Below are positions 1 through 6,748 of a DNA stretch of 7,963 nucleotides, one piece after another; the stretch's first letter is position 1, and every line of letters starts with the position of its first letter. Both the position numbers and the translations under genes were made by a program. This DNA is from Candidatus Krumholzibacteriia bacterium. Lineage in GTDB: Bacteria > Krumholzibacteriota > Krumholzibacteriia > Krumholzibacteriales > Krumholzibacteriaceae. The stretch spans positions 1 through 7,963 of the forward strand of contig JAPLKY010000188.1 of assembly GCA_026387805.1 (NCBI GenBank). Reading direction: 5' to 3'. The notes beneath the pieces are model-generated. The model was given only the letters and a program-made list of their open reading frames with translations, searched no databases and was not told the DNA's origin.

Positions 1-1
1 G

Positions 2-1051
2 ATCATCGACTTCGGCATCGCCAAGGGGAAGACGGACCCGCAGATGACGATCGTCGGCACCGCGACCGGAACTCCCGAATACATGGCGCCCGAGCAGTTC
101 GCGGGCGGCGAACATCTGGATTACGCGAAATGCGACATCTACGCGGTGGGCACGATGATGTATACGATGCTCACCGGCCGGCCTCCGTTCAAGGGCGAGA
201 ACGAGTTCATTCTGAGGGACGCGAAGCTCTTCGAGGATCCCGTCCCTCCCTCGCGCCTCAGCAAGGAGATCTCCGGGGAGCTCGAAAGCGTAATACTGAA
301 AGCGATGGACAAGGATCCGGCCGGGAGATTCGCCTCCGTCGCCGAGATGAAATCGGAGCTTCTGAAGCTCGCCGGAAAACCGGACCGTCCCGCAAAAGCG
401 CTCTCGGCGGAAACGGCCCCCGCGTTCCCCGCCGGATCGATCGCCGAACGCGTATCGGCGCCTGGCCGGGAGTCCGCCGCCGCCCCGTCCTCGCGGGGAA
501 AGCATTCGAGAAGGCGCGGCAAAGGGGGAAAGATCGTCGGCGCGGTCGCGCTTCTCGTCATCATCGCGGCGGCCGGGATATTCGGGATCAGGATGATGTC
601 CGGCGGCGACCGCGGAAACGTGACGATGCCGGCGAAGGACAGCGTCGGTACGCTCCCGCCATCCGTCGCGGATGCGATGAAGGTGTCCGATGACTCCGCC
701 GCGGCGGCCGGCGGGGCGGAACGATCGGGAGAGAACGAACCCGCCGTCGGCGCCCTGCCGGACAAGGTCGTGAAGGAGAAGAAGCCCGCGGCCGACACCG
801 GCACGAGGTCTCTCAAAGCGGCGCCGTCCGCGCCGGGATTCCTCAAGATCCTCTCGCGGCCGAGAAACGCCGCGATCTATATCAATGGCGAGCTGCAGTA
901 CGAGAAGACGCCGTTCACCTTCGACAGGCCTCCCGGACAGTACACGGTGAGAATAGTCCTGATCGTCGGAGGCACGGAGCTCTCCCATTCCAGAACGGTC
1001 ACCCTGGAGAGCGGCGAGACGGAAATAATATCGCACAAATTCGAGGAATAG
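2..1051 (+). CDS. Membrane Ser/Thr protein kinase with C-terminal PEGA domain (5' truncated by window)
   Basis: This is the C-terminal part of a Hanks-type (PknB-like) Ser/Thr kinase; the reading frame is already open at base 2, so the true start is upstream. The first codons give IIDFGIAK, with the Mg-binding DFG at bases 8-16. The activation segment follows, with GTPEYMAPEQ and its APE at 86-94, then the subdomain IX Asp at 134-136 and the conserved Arg of subdomain XI in DPAGRF. The kinase lobe ends near base 375. After an Ala/Ser/Pro-rich linker comes a basic patch (RGKHSRRRGKGGK) and one membrane helix at about 533-589, which predicts kinase inside and tail outside. The exported part has a low-complexity stalk, then a PEGA-like beta domain at about 836-1040 (RPRNAAIYINGE, then PPGQYTVRIV). 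The N-lobe and HRD catalytic loop are not visible, so activity cannot be judged. It is the first visible gene of a five-gene same-strand run. The kinase call is firm and PEGA is likely. Confidence 0.93.
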   Translation: MIDFGIAKGKTDPQMTIVGTATGTPEYMAPEQFAGGEHLDYAKCDIYAVGTMMYTMLTGRPPFKGENEFILRDAKLFEDPVPPSRLSKEISGELESVILKAMDKDPAGRFASVAEMKSELLKLAGKPDRPAKALSAETAPAFPAGSIAERVSAPGRESAAAPSSRGKHSRRRGKGGKIVGAVALLVIIAAAGIFGIRMMSGGDRGNVTMPAKDSVGTLPPSVADAMKVSDDSAAAAGGAERSGENEPAVGALPDKVVKEKKPAADTGTRSLKAAPSAPGFLKILSRPRNAAIYINGELQYEKTPFTFDRPPGQYTVRIVLIVGGTELSHSRTVTLESGETEIISHKFEE

Positions 1052-1085
1052 GATAAGATCCCCGTGGTGGATTTCATTCACAATC

Positions 1086-1091
1086 GGGAGG
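1086..1091 (+). promoter_or_regulatory. Ribosome binding site fixing the start of the first CsgG-like gene
   Basis: GGGAGG lies 8 nt before the ATG at 1100. It supports that start over the in-frame GTG at 1064, which would add 12 polar residues ahead of an otherwise ordinary signal peptide. Confidence 0.7.
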
Positions 1092-1099
1092 CGTGTAGT

Positions 1100-2149
1100 A
1101 TGAAACGATCGACTCTGTTTCTCGCGACGATCGCGCTGCTGCTCCTTTCGCCCTTTCGCTCCCTGACCTCCGGCCCCGGCACGATGGCTCCGGAGAGCAC
1201 GCTCACGGAAAGACTCGCCGAAGCCGTCAACGTCTATCTCGACGGCGAGTTCGATTCGGGCCTTGCCATTACCGACGAGCTTCTCTCCGGGAAGAATCTG
1301 GCCGCCGGAGACAGCGTGGCCATACTGGAAGTCAAGAGCATCATCACGTACGCGAAGGGCCAGAAGTACAAAAGAGAGGCATACGGGTACCTGCAGGATA
1401 TCTCGAAAATCGGGCATTGCATGATGAGCTTCCCGCGGGAGATGTGGCCGAGCGAGCTGAGGGACAAGTGGTACGAGATATCGAAAAGCAAGAACCAGCT
1501 CGTCTGCGCGAACGAGACCGGACCGGGCACGAAGACGATCGCCATCATGGAGTTCGATAACTTCTCCACGGGCAAGTACAAGGAAGCTCTCGGCGACCTC
1601 AGCAAGGGCCTTGCCGACTTCTTCGAATATGACTTCTCGAAGTTTTCCGGCGTGAAGATCGTCGAGAGAGACAAGCTCGATTACCTGCTCAGAGAAGCGA
1701 AGCTCGCCGAGGAAGGGAAGATCGATCCCGCCACGGCGGTCAGGGTGGGCAAGATGCTCGGCGCGCAGATGATGGTCTTCGGCAGCATCACGCAGCTCGA
1801 CGGGAAAAACGCCCGGATGGTCGTCCGCGTGGTCAACGTCGAGACCTCCGAGATCATGACGACGGCCGACAAGGAGGGCAAGCCCGACTTCGTCGAGATG
1901 GAGAAAGAGCTGGTCAAGGACGTCGCCGGCAAGCTCAACCTCGCGCTGTCGAAGGAGGCGGGAACCGCCATCGAGGAATCGGCCACGTCCGATATGGATG
2001 CCGCCCGACTCTATTCCCTCGGTCTGAAATACATGGATGAATATCAGTACGAGAAGGCATACGACTATTTCCGGAAGGCGTACGAAAAGGACAACTCCTT
2101 CGCCGAAGCCAAGAGGAAGATGGAAATCTACAAGCCTCTCGTGAGTTGA
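1100..2149 (+). CDS. Exported CsgG-like domain protein with C-terminal TPR
   Basis: A predicted exported protein of 349 aa. The signal peptide is MKRSTLFLATIALLLLSPFR, with no lipobox Cys. Residues about 30-135 are helical and TPR-like (YLDGEFDSGLAITDELL) and hold C107 and C136, which could pair. Residues about 144-285 match the CsgG/FlgO/LpoB-type fold: strand IAIMEFDN, helix GLADFFEYDFSKF, then VKIVERDKLDYLLRE, VGKMLGAQMMVFGSI and MVVRVVNVETSEI. A final TPR lies near 300-345 (LGLKYMDEYQYEKAYDYFRKAY). In this superfamily the domain builds the curli secretion channel or serves as a periplasmic or outer-membrane accessory protein; which applies here is not shown. It starts 48 nt after the kinase stop and ends 27 nt before a paralogous lipoprotein, so co-transcription is likely. 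It lacks the lipidated N-terminus of true CsgG, so I give no symbol. Confidence 0.88.
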   Translation: MKRSTLFLATIALLLLSPFRSLTSGPGTMAPESTLTERLAEAVNVYLDGEFDSGLAITDELLSGKNLAAGDSVAILEVKSIITYAKGQKYKREAYGYLQDISKIGHCMMSFPREMWPSELRDKWYEISKSKNQLVCANETGPGTKTIAIMEFDNFSTGKYKEALGDLSKGLADFFEYDFSKFSGVKIVERDKLDYLLREAKLAEEGKIDPATAVRVGKMLGAQMMVFGSITQLDGKNARMVVRVVNVETSEIMTTADKEGKPDFVEMEKELVKDVAGKLNLALSKEAGTAIEESATSDMDAARLYSLGLKYMDEYQYEKAYDYFRKAYEKDNSFAEAKRKMEIYKPLVS

Positions 2150-2176
2150 GAGAACCGCGGAGATAAGGAGAATACG

Positions 2177-3520
2177 ATGTCGAGATCCATTCCGGCGGCC
2201 CTTCTCGTCCTTTTCCTTCTGCTCGCGGGGTGCTCGCGGAGCTATTACGACCGGGGACTGGCCGCTTCGGAGAAAGGCGACTACGATCAGGCCCTTGCGC
2301 TGCTGTACAAGGCCGTGCAGGAGAAACCCGACGACCATCGGGCGTGGCGCGAGCTCGGCATGGCGTGGTACCGGACCGATTCCCTGGGGAAAGCCGAAGA
2401 GGCCTTCGCCGCGTCGAACAGAATCAGCCCCAATGCCCTTTCGAATTTCTACCTCGGCCTGATATTCGAAAGGACCGGGGAGATCGACAAGGCGATACGC
2501 GTGTACGGCGCGGCGGCCAATCTACAGGGAGACGGCCGGACCAGGAAGCTGATCCGGGACCGGCTCGGCGTTTTGATCGACGGCCAGCTCGCGGCGGACG
2601 CCCGCCGGGCCGTGCGCGGCGAAGACACGCTGTCCGTCCGATCCCTTCCGAATAACAGCATTGCGGTCATCAATTTCAACGGGACCTACCTCCCGCGCGA
2701 TATCCAGCCGATGGCGCTCGGGCTGGCCGAGTTCGTCGCCATGGATCTGTCCAAGATCTCCTCGCTCAAGGTCCTCGAGCGGATCAAGATCAACGTCATC
2801 CTCGACGAGCTCAAGCTCGGCGAATCGAGCTACGCCGATTCCCGCCTGGCTCCGCGCATGGGGAAATTGCTCGGAAGCCGCAACATCGTCCTCGGCGCGG
2901 TGACCGGGGTCGGCGAGTCGGGATTCAGGATCGACGGCCTGCTCGTCAACACCGTCGACGGCGACATCAGGGGAGCCCAATCCAGAGAAGGGGATCTCAA
3001 CCGGTTCTTCGACGTGGAGAAGAAGTTCGTATTCGCCCTGCTCGACACTCTCGGGATCGAGATCAGCAAAACGGAACGGGACGCCATCGAGGAGGTCCCC
3101 ACCGAATCGTTCCTCGCGTTCATGGCCTTCAGCAAGGGGCTCTCGTACGAAAGACGCGGAATGTACGACGACGCCATGAACTCATTCAGAGACGCCGGCA
3201 ATCAGGATCACGGATTCATCCAGGCTTCGAGCCTCATGAAGAAGATGGAGACGACCTCTTCGTACGGCAAGGAGATGAAGGGGGATCCTTCCTCCCGCGC
3301 GAAATCCTTCGAGCAGGAAGTCGCGCCTTCAATACGCCCGGAGGGCGAGGGAACCGACACGGGTCGGATCCAGGCCGCGAACCTCGTGAACGGCAACTTC
3401 ATCATGAACGACGAGCTGTACTGGGATTACGGATCGTATCCCGTTGCTCCGCCCGGCGGAGGCCCGATCTGGAACGGCTACGGGATCATTATAATCAGGG
3501 GGCACCTGGATGCGAAATAA
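2177..3520 (+). CDS. TPR/CsgG-like outer-membrane lipoprotein
   Basis: A predicted lipoprotein of 447 aa with signal and lipobox LLLAGC (lipidated Cys19); Ser at +2 favours outer-membrane sorting by the usual Lol rule. Residues about 22-118 hold around three TPR units (YYDRGLAASEKGDYDQAL, then HRAWRELGMAWYRTDSLGKA, then FYLGLIFERTGEIDKAI). Residues about 159-297 form a CsgG-like domain (SIAVINFNG, LKVLERIKINVILDELKLG, MGKLLGSRNIVLGAV, FRIDGLLVNTVDGDI). A further TPR lies at about 311-355. The last 90 residues are a charged linker and then a Gly/Pro/aromatic tail (DELYWDYGSYPVAPPGGG). The start is set by TAAGGAG at 2164-2170, 6 nt before the ATG. The core aligns with the preceding gene product (16 identities in 36 by hand), so the two are paralogs. 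It overlaps the next gene by 11 nt. Likely role: a periplasm-facing scaffold of an outer-membrane complex; the substrate is unknown. Confidence 0.88.
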   Translation: MSRSIPAALLVLFLLLAGCSRSYYDRGLAASEKGDYDQALALLYKAVQEKPDDHRAWRELGMAWYRTDSLGKAEEAFAASNRISPNALSNFYLGLIFERTGEIDKAIRVYGAAANLQGDGRTRKLIRDRLGVLIDGQLAADARRAVRGEDTLSVRSLPNNSIAVINFNGTYLPRDIQPMALGLAEFVAMDLSKISSLKVLERIKINVILDELKLGESSYADSRLAPRMGKLLGSRNIVLGAVTGVGESGFRIDGLLVNTVDGDIRGAQSREGDLNRFFDVEKKFVFALLDTLGIEISKTERDAIEEVPTESFLAFMAFSKGLSYERRGMYDDAMNSFRDAGNQDHGFIQASSLMKKMETTSSYGKEMKGDPSSRAKSFEQEVAPSIRPEGEGTDTGRIQAANLVNGNFIMNDELYWDYGSYPVAPPGGGPIWNGYGIIIIRGHLDAK

Positions 3521-4631
3521 GACGATCATTGCGGCGATTCTGGCGCTCGCGTCCCTGTTCGCTGCGGAGGCGTCCTGCCAGATCGCTTTCAATCAGCCGG
3601 GTTCGTTCGCCATGAGGTTCAACTACAGCGGCTGGACGCTCGATCCCGCGAGCGGTCCGGAGGAGAGCATATCGCAAATGACCCTCGGGCTGTCGGGTTT
3701 CGTCCCCGTCCGGGACAACTTCGAAGCAAGGTATCAGATCGTCTCCGGGTATAACGATCTCGACATGGACGGCACCCGGACGGACATGTCGGGGCTCGGC
3801 GATCTGCGTCTCCAGCTCGCGCACTCCTTCTCGAGAGACAGGCTCCTGCTTTCCGCCGGGCTCAACCTGCCGACGGGCAAGAAGGAGCTCGATTCCGGCG
3901 GCGAACGGCGCATCATCGAATTCTTGTCGCGCGATTACCTGTCGCTCCCCCTGCGGCGTTACGGAGAGGGCTTCGGATTCAACCTGCAGGCCGGCGGCGC
4001 CGCCGAGCTGGGGCCGTTCAAATGCGGGATGAGCGGCGTTTACGATTACTGCGGTTCCTACAAGCCGTACGAGGAAAGCGGCGACTACGATCCCGGTGAT
4101 GCCTTCTCGCTGAATGCCACGACCGCCGTGACGTCCGGCAGGATCGAGTACACCGGCGATTTCGGATTCTCCTTTTTCGGAACGGATGCACTGGACAACA
4201 AGAACATCTACCGGCAGGCGCCTCAGTTCAGCGCGCGTCTCATGGCCGCCCTGCCCGGCGAACGGTATGGCGCCACTCTGGGCATGAGAATGATCCTCCG
4301 CGGCCGCAACAGGCGTTATGACCCGACCGACGGCGTGATAGACAGCCAGCTGAAGAAATACGGCGATGAGTTCGACGTCTTTCTCCGCGTCGCCCGCTCG
4401 CTCGGGACCGATTGGAAGATCGGCGGACTGATCGGCACGAGGCAGATCCTTTCGGGCGAAGAGGATCTCGGCAAATCGTCTTTGCTGAATTTCGCCCTGG
4501 ATCTGGGCAGGGATCTATCCCGGAATCTGGGACTCGACGCGGGCGTCATGTACTACACCGGCTCGGCTGATGGAGGCGACGTCGGCATCGGCGGATTGCA
4601 GATATCCGGAGGGCTGAGGGTCTCATATTAA
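3510..4631 (+). CDS. Predicted outer-membrane beta-barrel protein
   Basis: A 373-aa protein with a Sec signal peptide (MRNKTIIAAILALASLFAAEA, cleavage near residue 21-23). The Cys23 context EASC is a poor lipobox, so signal peptidase I is favoured. The rest alternates polar and hydrophobic residues in strands with Gly/Asn/Asp turns: FAMRFNYSGW, MTLGLSGFVPV, LRLQLAHSF, RLLLSAGLNLPTGK, FNLQAGGAAELG, ATLGMRMILRG, IGGLQISGGLRVSY. The chain ends in Tyr after a hydrophobic strand, as is usual for BAM-assembled barrels. The LNLPTGK motif (about 118-124) recalls the broad MetA-pathway/transporter-like barrel group, but that match is weak. C172 and C181 could form a short disulfide in a loop. The start codon lies inside the end of the previous gene with AGGGGG at 3497-3502, suggesting coupled translation and a shared complex. 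Pore or ligand is unknown. Confidence 0.83.
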   Translation: MRNKTIIAAILALASLFAAEASCQIAFNQPGSFAMRFNYSGWTLDPASGPEESISQMTLGLSGFVPVRDNFEARYQIVSGYNDLDMDGTRTDMSGLGDLRLQLAHSFSRDRLLLSAGLNLPTGKKELDSGGERRIIEFLSRDYLSLPLRRYGEGFGFNLQAGGAAELGPFKCGMSGVYDYCGSYKPYEESGDYDPGDAFSLNATTAVTSGRIEYTGDFGFSFFGTDALDNKNIYRQAPQFSARLMAALPGERYGATLGMRMILRGRNRRYDPTDGVIDSQLKKYGDEFDVFLRVARSLGTDWKIGGLIGTRQILSGEEDLGKSSLLNFALDLGRDLSRNLGLDAGVMYYTGSADGGDVGIGGLQISGGLRVSY

Positions 4632-4643
4632 GAGGAGTGAACG

Positions 4644-6182
4644 ATGTTCCGATACGGAAAATCCCATGAGCTCGCGGCAATGGCGCTCCTGTTCATGATC
4701 GTGGTCGCTTCGTCGTGCTCGGAAAAGATCACGTCCGCCGAGGAGCAGAGGATCGACCTCGAGATACGGACTTCCCTCGAGGCGTCCGGGCAGGTCGCGC
4801 AGGCCTCGACATTCGTGCTCACCGTAACGGGACTCGGTATCATGGAACCGATAGTCGCCAAGCTCGCGCTGTCGAATGGCCTGCTCATCGGCAGCGTCGT
4901 CGTGCCCGCCGGGCCGGACAGGGTCTTCCGGATCGACGCCTTCGACGAAGCGGGAACGCTGATCTACTCCGGGCAATCGACGGCCGACGTCCTCCCCGGA
5001 AGCGAGCTGAAGCTCGACATCGAGCTCGTTCCGCGGGTCCCGTTGATCAAGGTCTCGCCGATGTATCTCGAAACCCTCCAGGGCGACTTTCTCGCGATGA
5101 AGGTACTGGTCTACAACCTCGGGGATATTTCCAGCATCGACTTGAACCTCGTCGATTACCGCGTGGAGGGAAATTCCTATATCGGGCCCACAAGCGTCGT
5201 CGTCAATCCCGAAATCGCAAAGGTCGCCGGCTACGCCATAACGACCGAAGAAGATCATTCCACTACCGTTCGGTTCACGCTCCGCACTATGGACTCCGAC
5301 CTCGTCGACGAGAACGGCTACGCCGAGCTGGTAACCTTCTACTATCAGACCAACATGTATGAGGTCTCTCCCTATGAAACGGCCGTGTTCACACCGTCGG
5401 CGCTCCTCATGATCGACAAGCTCGGCAACGAGCTTCCGACCGGGCAGATCCACGCCGAGAGCTCCGTCGTCCGGCTCTACGACTATTGGGCCCGCTACAG
5501 AGCGTACTGGGATATGTCCGGAGGCGATGATCCGACGATCATTTTCGACGACTCACAGCATGGTCTTGACGGAACGGCGACGGGAACGAGCGTGATCACG
5601 GGTTACTATGGATTTGGAGAGGCGCGTTTCTTCAACGGGAGCGGCGACTATATCGAGGTTCCCGACAACGACCTGCTCGATATACGGGATGAGATCACGA
5701 TATCAATGTGGGTCTACGCTGCCGTCGGCGCCGCCCCCAATCCCCTTTCGTCGCTGATCTGCAAGAGAACGAAGGACGGCCCCGTCAACTATCAGCTGTT
5801 GCTCGACGAAGAATCGAGCCCCGAGGGCTACAAGTCGTTGCTCTTCAGGTACGGGAGCTCCGTCTATCACACCTATCGCGTCGATGTGCCGGATGATCGG
5901 ACGACGGGCTGGTTCCACGTGCTCTTTTCCTACCGCTTCGGCGAGCCGTCATCGGCAATGATGGTCATCGGATATGGATGCAGGGTCTACGAAATGCCGG
6001 GCGAATGGATCGTCGGGGACGGGCGCGAACCGGCTCCCAACACGAGCGGCGTCCTCACCATGGGAAGGGATAACGCATCGACGACCAACTACTTTTTCGG
6101 CGGTCTCGACGAGGTCGAGCTCTTCGATATCGTATGGACTCCGGGAGTGGTCCAGTACTATCTCTTCACCGGCTGCCGATGA
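4644..6182 (+). CDS. LamG-domain lipoprotein with possible cohesin-like middle domain
   Basis: A 512-aa lipoprotein. The signal ends VVASSC, giving lipidated Cys25, followed by Ser. Residues about 36-130 form a beta sandwich-like segment (FVLTVTGLGIMEPI, VVVPAGPDRVFRIDAFDEAG, TLIYSG). Residues about 133-238 (LIKVSPMYLETLQGDFLAMK, VRFTLRTMDS, AELVTFYYQT) look like a cohesin or related carbohydrate-binding fold; this is tentative. Residues about 284-510 match LamG-like/concanavalin A domains: YWDMSG, DDSQHGLDGTATGT, GFGEARFFNGSGDYIEVPDN, ITISMWVYA, TTGWFHVLFSYRFG, and closing FFGGLDEVELFDIVWTP. Such domains usually bind glycans or proteins, often at the cell surface. No catalytic motif is seen. 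AGGAG at 4633-4637, 6 nt before the ATG, fixes the start. It lies 12 nt after the barrel gene, and it is the last gene before the convergent operon. Lipoprotein and LamG calls are firm; the ligand is unknown. Confidence 0.87.
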   Translation: MFRYGKSHELAAMALLFMIVVASSCSEKITSAEEQRIDLEIRTSLEASGQVAQASTFVLTVTGLGIMEPIVAKLALSNGLLIGSVVVPAGPDRVFRIDAFDEAGTLIYSGQSTADVLPGSELKLDIELVPRVPLIKVSPMYLETLQGDFLAMKVLVYNLGDISSIDLNLVDYRVEGNSYIGPTSVVVNPEIAKVAGYAITTEEDHSTTVRFTLRTMDSDLVDENGYAELVTFYYQTNMYEVSPYETAVFTPSALLMIDKLGNELPTGQIHAESSVVRLYDYWARYRAYWDMSGGDDPTIIFDDSQHGLDGTATGTSVITGYYGFGEARFFNGSGDYIEVPDNDLLDIRDEITISMWVYAAVGAAPNPLSSLICKRTKDGPVNYQLLLDEESSPEGYKSLLFRYGSSVYHTYRVDVPDDRTTGWFHVLFSYRFGEPSSAMMVIGYGCRVYEMPGEWIVGDGREPAPNTSGVLTMGRDNASTTNYFFGGLDEVELFDIVWTPGVVQYYLFTGCR

Positions 6183-6192
6183 TTTCCGGAGG

Positions 6193-6207
6193 GCGGCCGC
6201 CGGCCGC
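6193..6207. terminator. GC-rich palindrome between convergent operons (possible terminator hairpin)
   Basis: GCGGCCG and CGGCCGC flank a single C, so either strand could fold a 6-bp stem with a 3-nt loop. It lies in the 27-nt gap between converging stop codons. No T-run follows on either strand, so it is not a canonical intrinsic terminator, and chance is possible at this GC. Confidence 0.3.
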
Positions 6208-6209
6208 GG

Positions 6210-6722
6210 CTATCTGCTCTCGAGGATAATCGTTTCGCTCACCGTGGCGGGATATACCAGCGCCGTGTCGATCTCCCCCTGCCCCCCCTTGATGAGCAGG
6301 CCGAGGATAAAGAGCCAGGAAATAATCTTCCTTCCGCCCCCCTTGTCCGCCGCCACCCCGGAGAGCTTGATCGCGCCGCCGTCTTTCGATCTATAGCTTC
6401 CCTTGGGCTTCAGATCGACGAACGATATCTCGATCATGCCCGGATTTCCCGGCCTCGAGGCCTTGACGGCTTTCTTCACAATCGCCGTTCCCTTTGCGCC
6501 GGCCTCGATAACGGTGATCCCGCCGATCTTGTAATCCTCGGCGAGATAGATCGACACGCTGTCTCCCGCCTTGAGTCTGCCGGAATCGATCCGCGCCGCC
6601 GGATCGAACTTCACGTCGATCTTCGTCACGTCTTTCGGCAGGGACACCTTGCCCGCGAAGGCCTCGCCCGGCGGCATAAGCGCCATCATGATCGCAAGAA
6701 ACGGTATAAACAGTGCTTTCAT
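6210..6722 (-). CDS. Small exported protein of unknown function
   Basis: A 170-aa protein that I do not place in a named family. The signal peptide is MKALFIPFLAIMMALMPPGE, with likely cleavage after AFA (residue 23). The mature part is beta-rich: VTKIDVKFDPAARIDSGRLK, AGDSVSIYLAEDYKIGG, VIEAGAKGTAIVKKAVKA, MIEISFVDLKP, GAIKLSGVA. A short hydrophobic stretch (IISWLFILGLLIKGG, about 133-147) and ALVYPATVSETIIL close it. The layout of a barrier to early access (AGDSVSIYL), an AGAKG turn, an exposed basic strand and a late hydrophobic LLIKGG segment resembles small periplasmic proteins I have seen annotated only as hypothetical. The reading frame runs open upstream to 7100, but the ATG at 6722 is chosen because it begins the signal peptide and has purine-rich AGGAGAAAGGAAA before it. 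It follows the larger minus-strand gene by 26 nt, so the two are probably co-transcribed. Confidence 0.78.
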   Translation of the reverse strand: MKALFIPFLAIMMALMPPGEAFAGKVSLPKDVTKIDVKFDPAARIDSGRLKAGDSVSIYLAEDYKIGGITVIEAGAKGTAIVKKAVKASRPGNPGMIEISFVDLKPKGSYRSKDGGAIKLSGVAADKGGGRKIISWLFILGLLIKGGQGEIDTALVYPATVSETIILESR

Positions 6723-6727
6723 GCTGT

Positions 6728-6739
6728 TTCCTTTCTCCT
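6728..6739 (-). promoter_or_regulatory. Ribosome binding site deciding the start of the small exported protein
   Basis: Read on the minus strand this is AGGAGAAAGGAA, with the AAGGA core about 6 nt before the ATG at 6722. It favours this short start over the open frame that continues upstream inside the neighbouring gene. Confidence 0.6.
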
Positions 6740-6748
6740 GAACGATAG

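Noticed and set aside
139..846. A 235-residue antisense open frame over the kinase
   Set aside because: It mirrors the codons of a clear kinase and has low-complexity Ala/Ser/Pro content with no domain.
1064..1099. GTG at 1064 as an upstream start for the first CsgG-like gene
   Set aside because: It would place 12 polar residues before the signal peptide; the ATG at 1100 has GGGAGG at the right distance.
1100..3520. Naming the genes csgG or claiming a curli system
   Set aside because: No csgA/B-type repeats or csgE/F partners are present, and CsgG-like domains are widespread in unrelated envelope proteins.
4623..5453. A 276-residue antisense open frame over the lipoprotein gene
   Set aside because: It is a shadow typical of GC-rich DNA: composition is dominated by Arg/Gly/Asp, it overlaps a well-supported gene with a clear ribosome site, and it has no recognisable domain.
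6183..6209. A canonical rho-independent terminator
   Set aside because: A GC-rich palindrome exists but there is no T-run after it on either strand, so it is listed only as a low-confidence hairpin.
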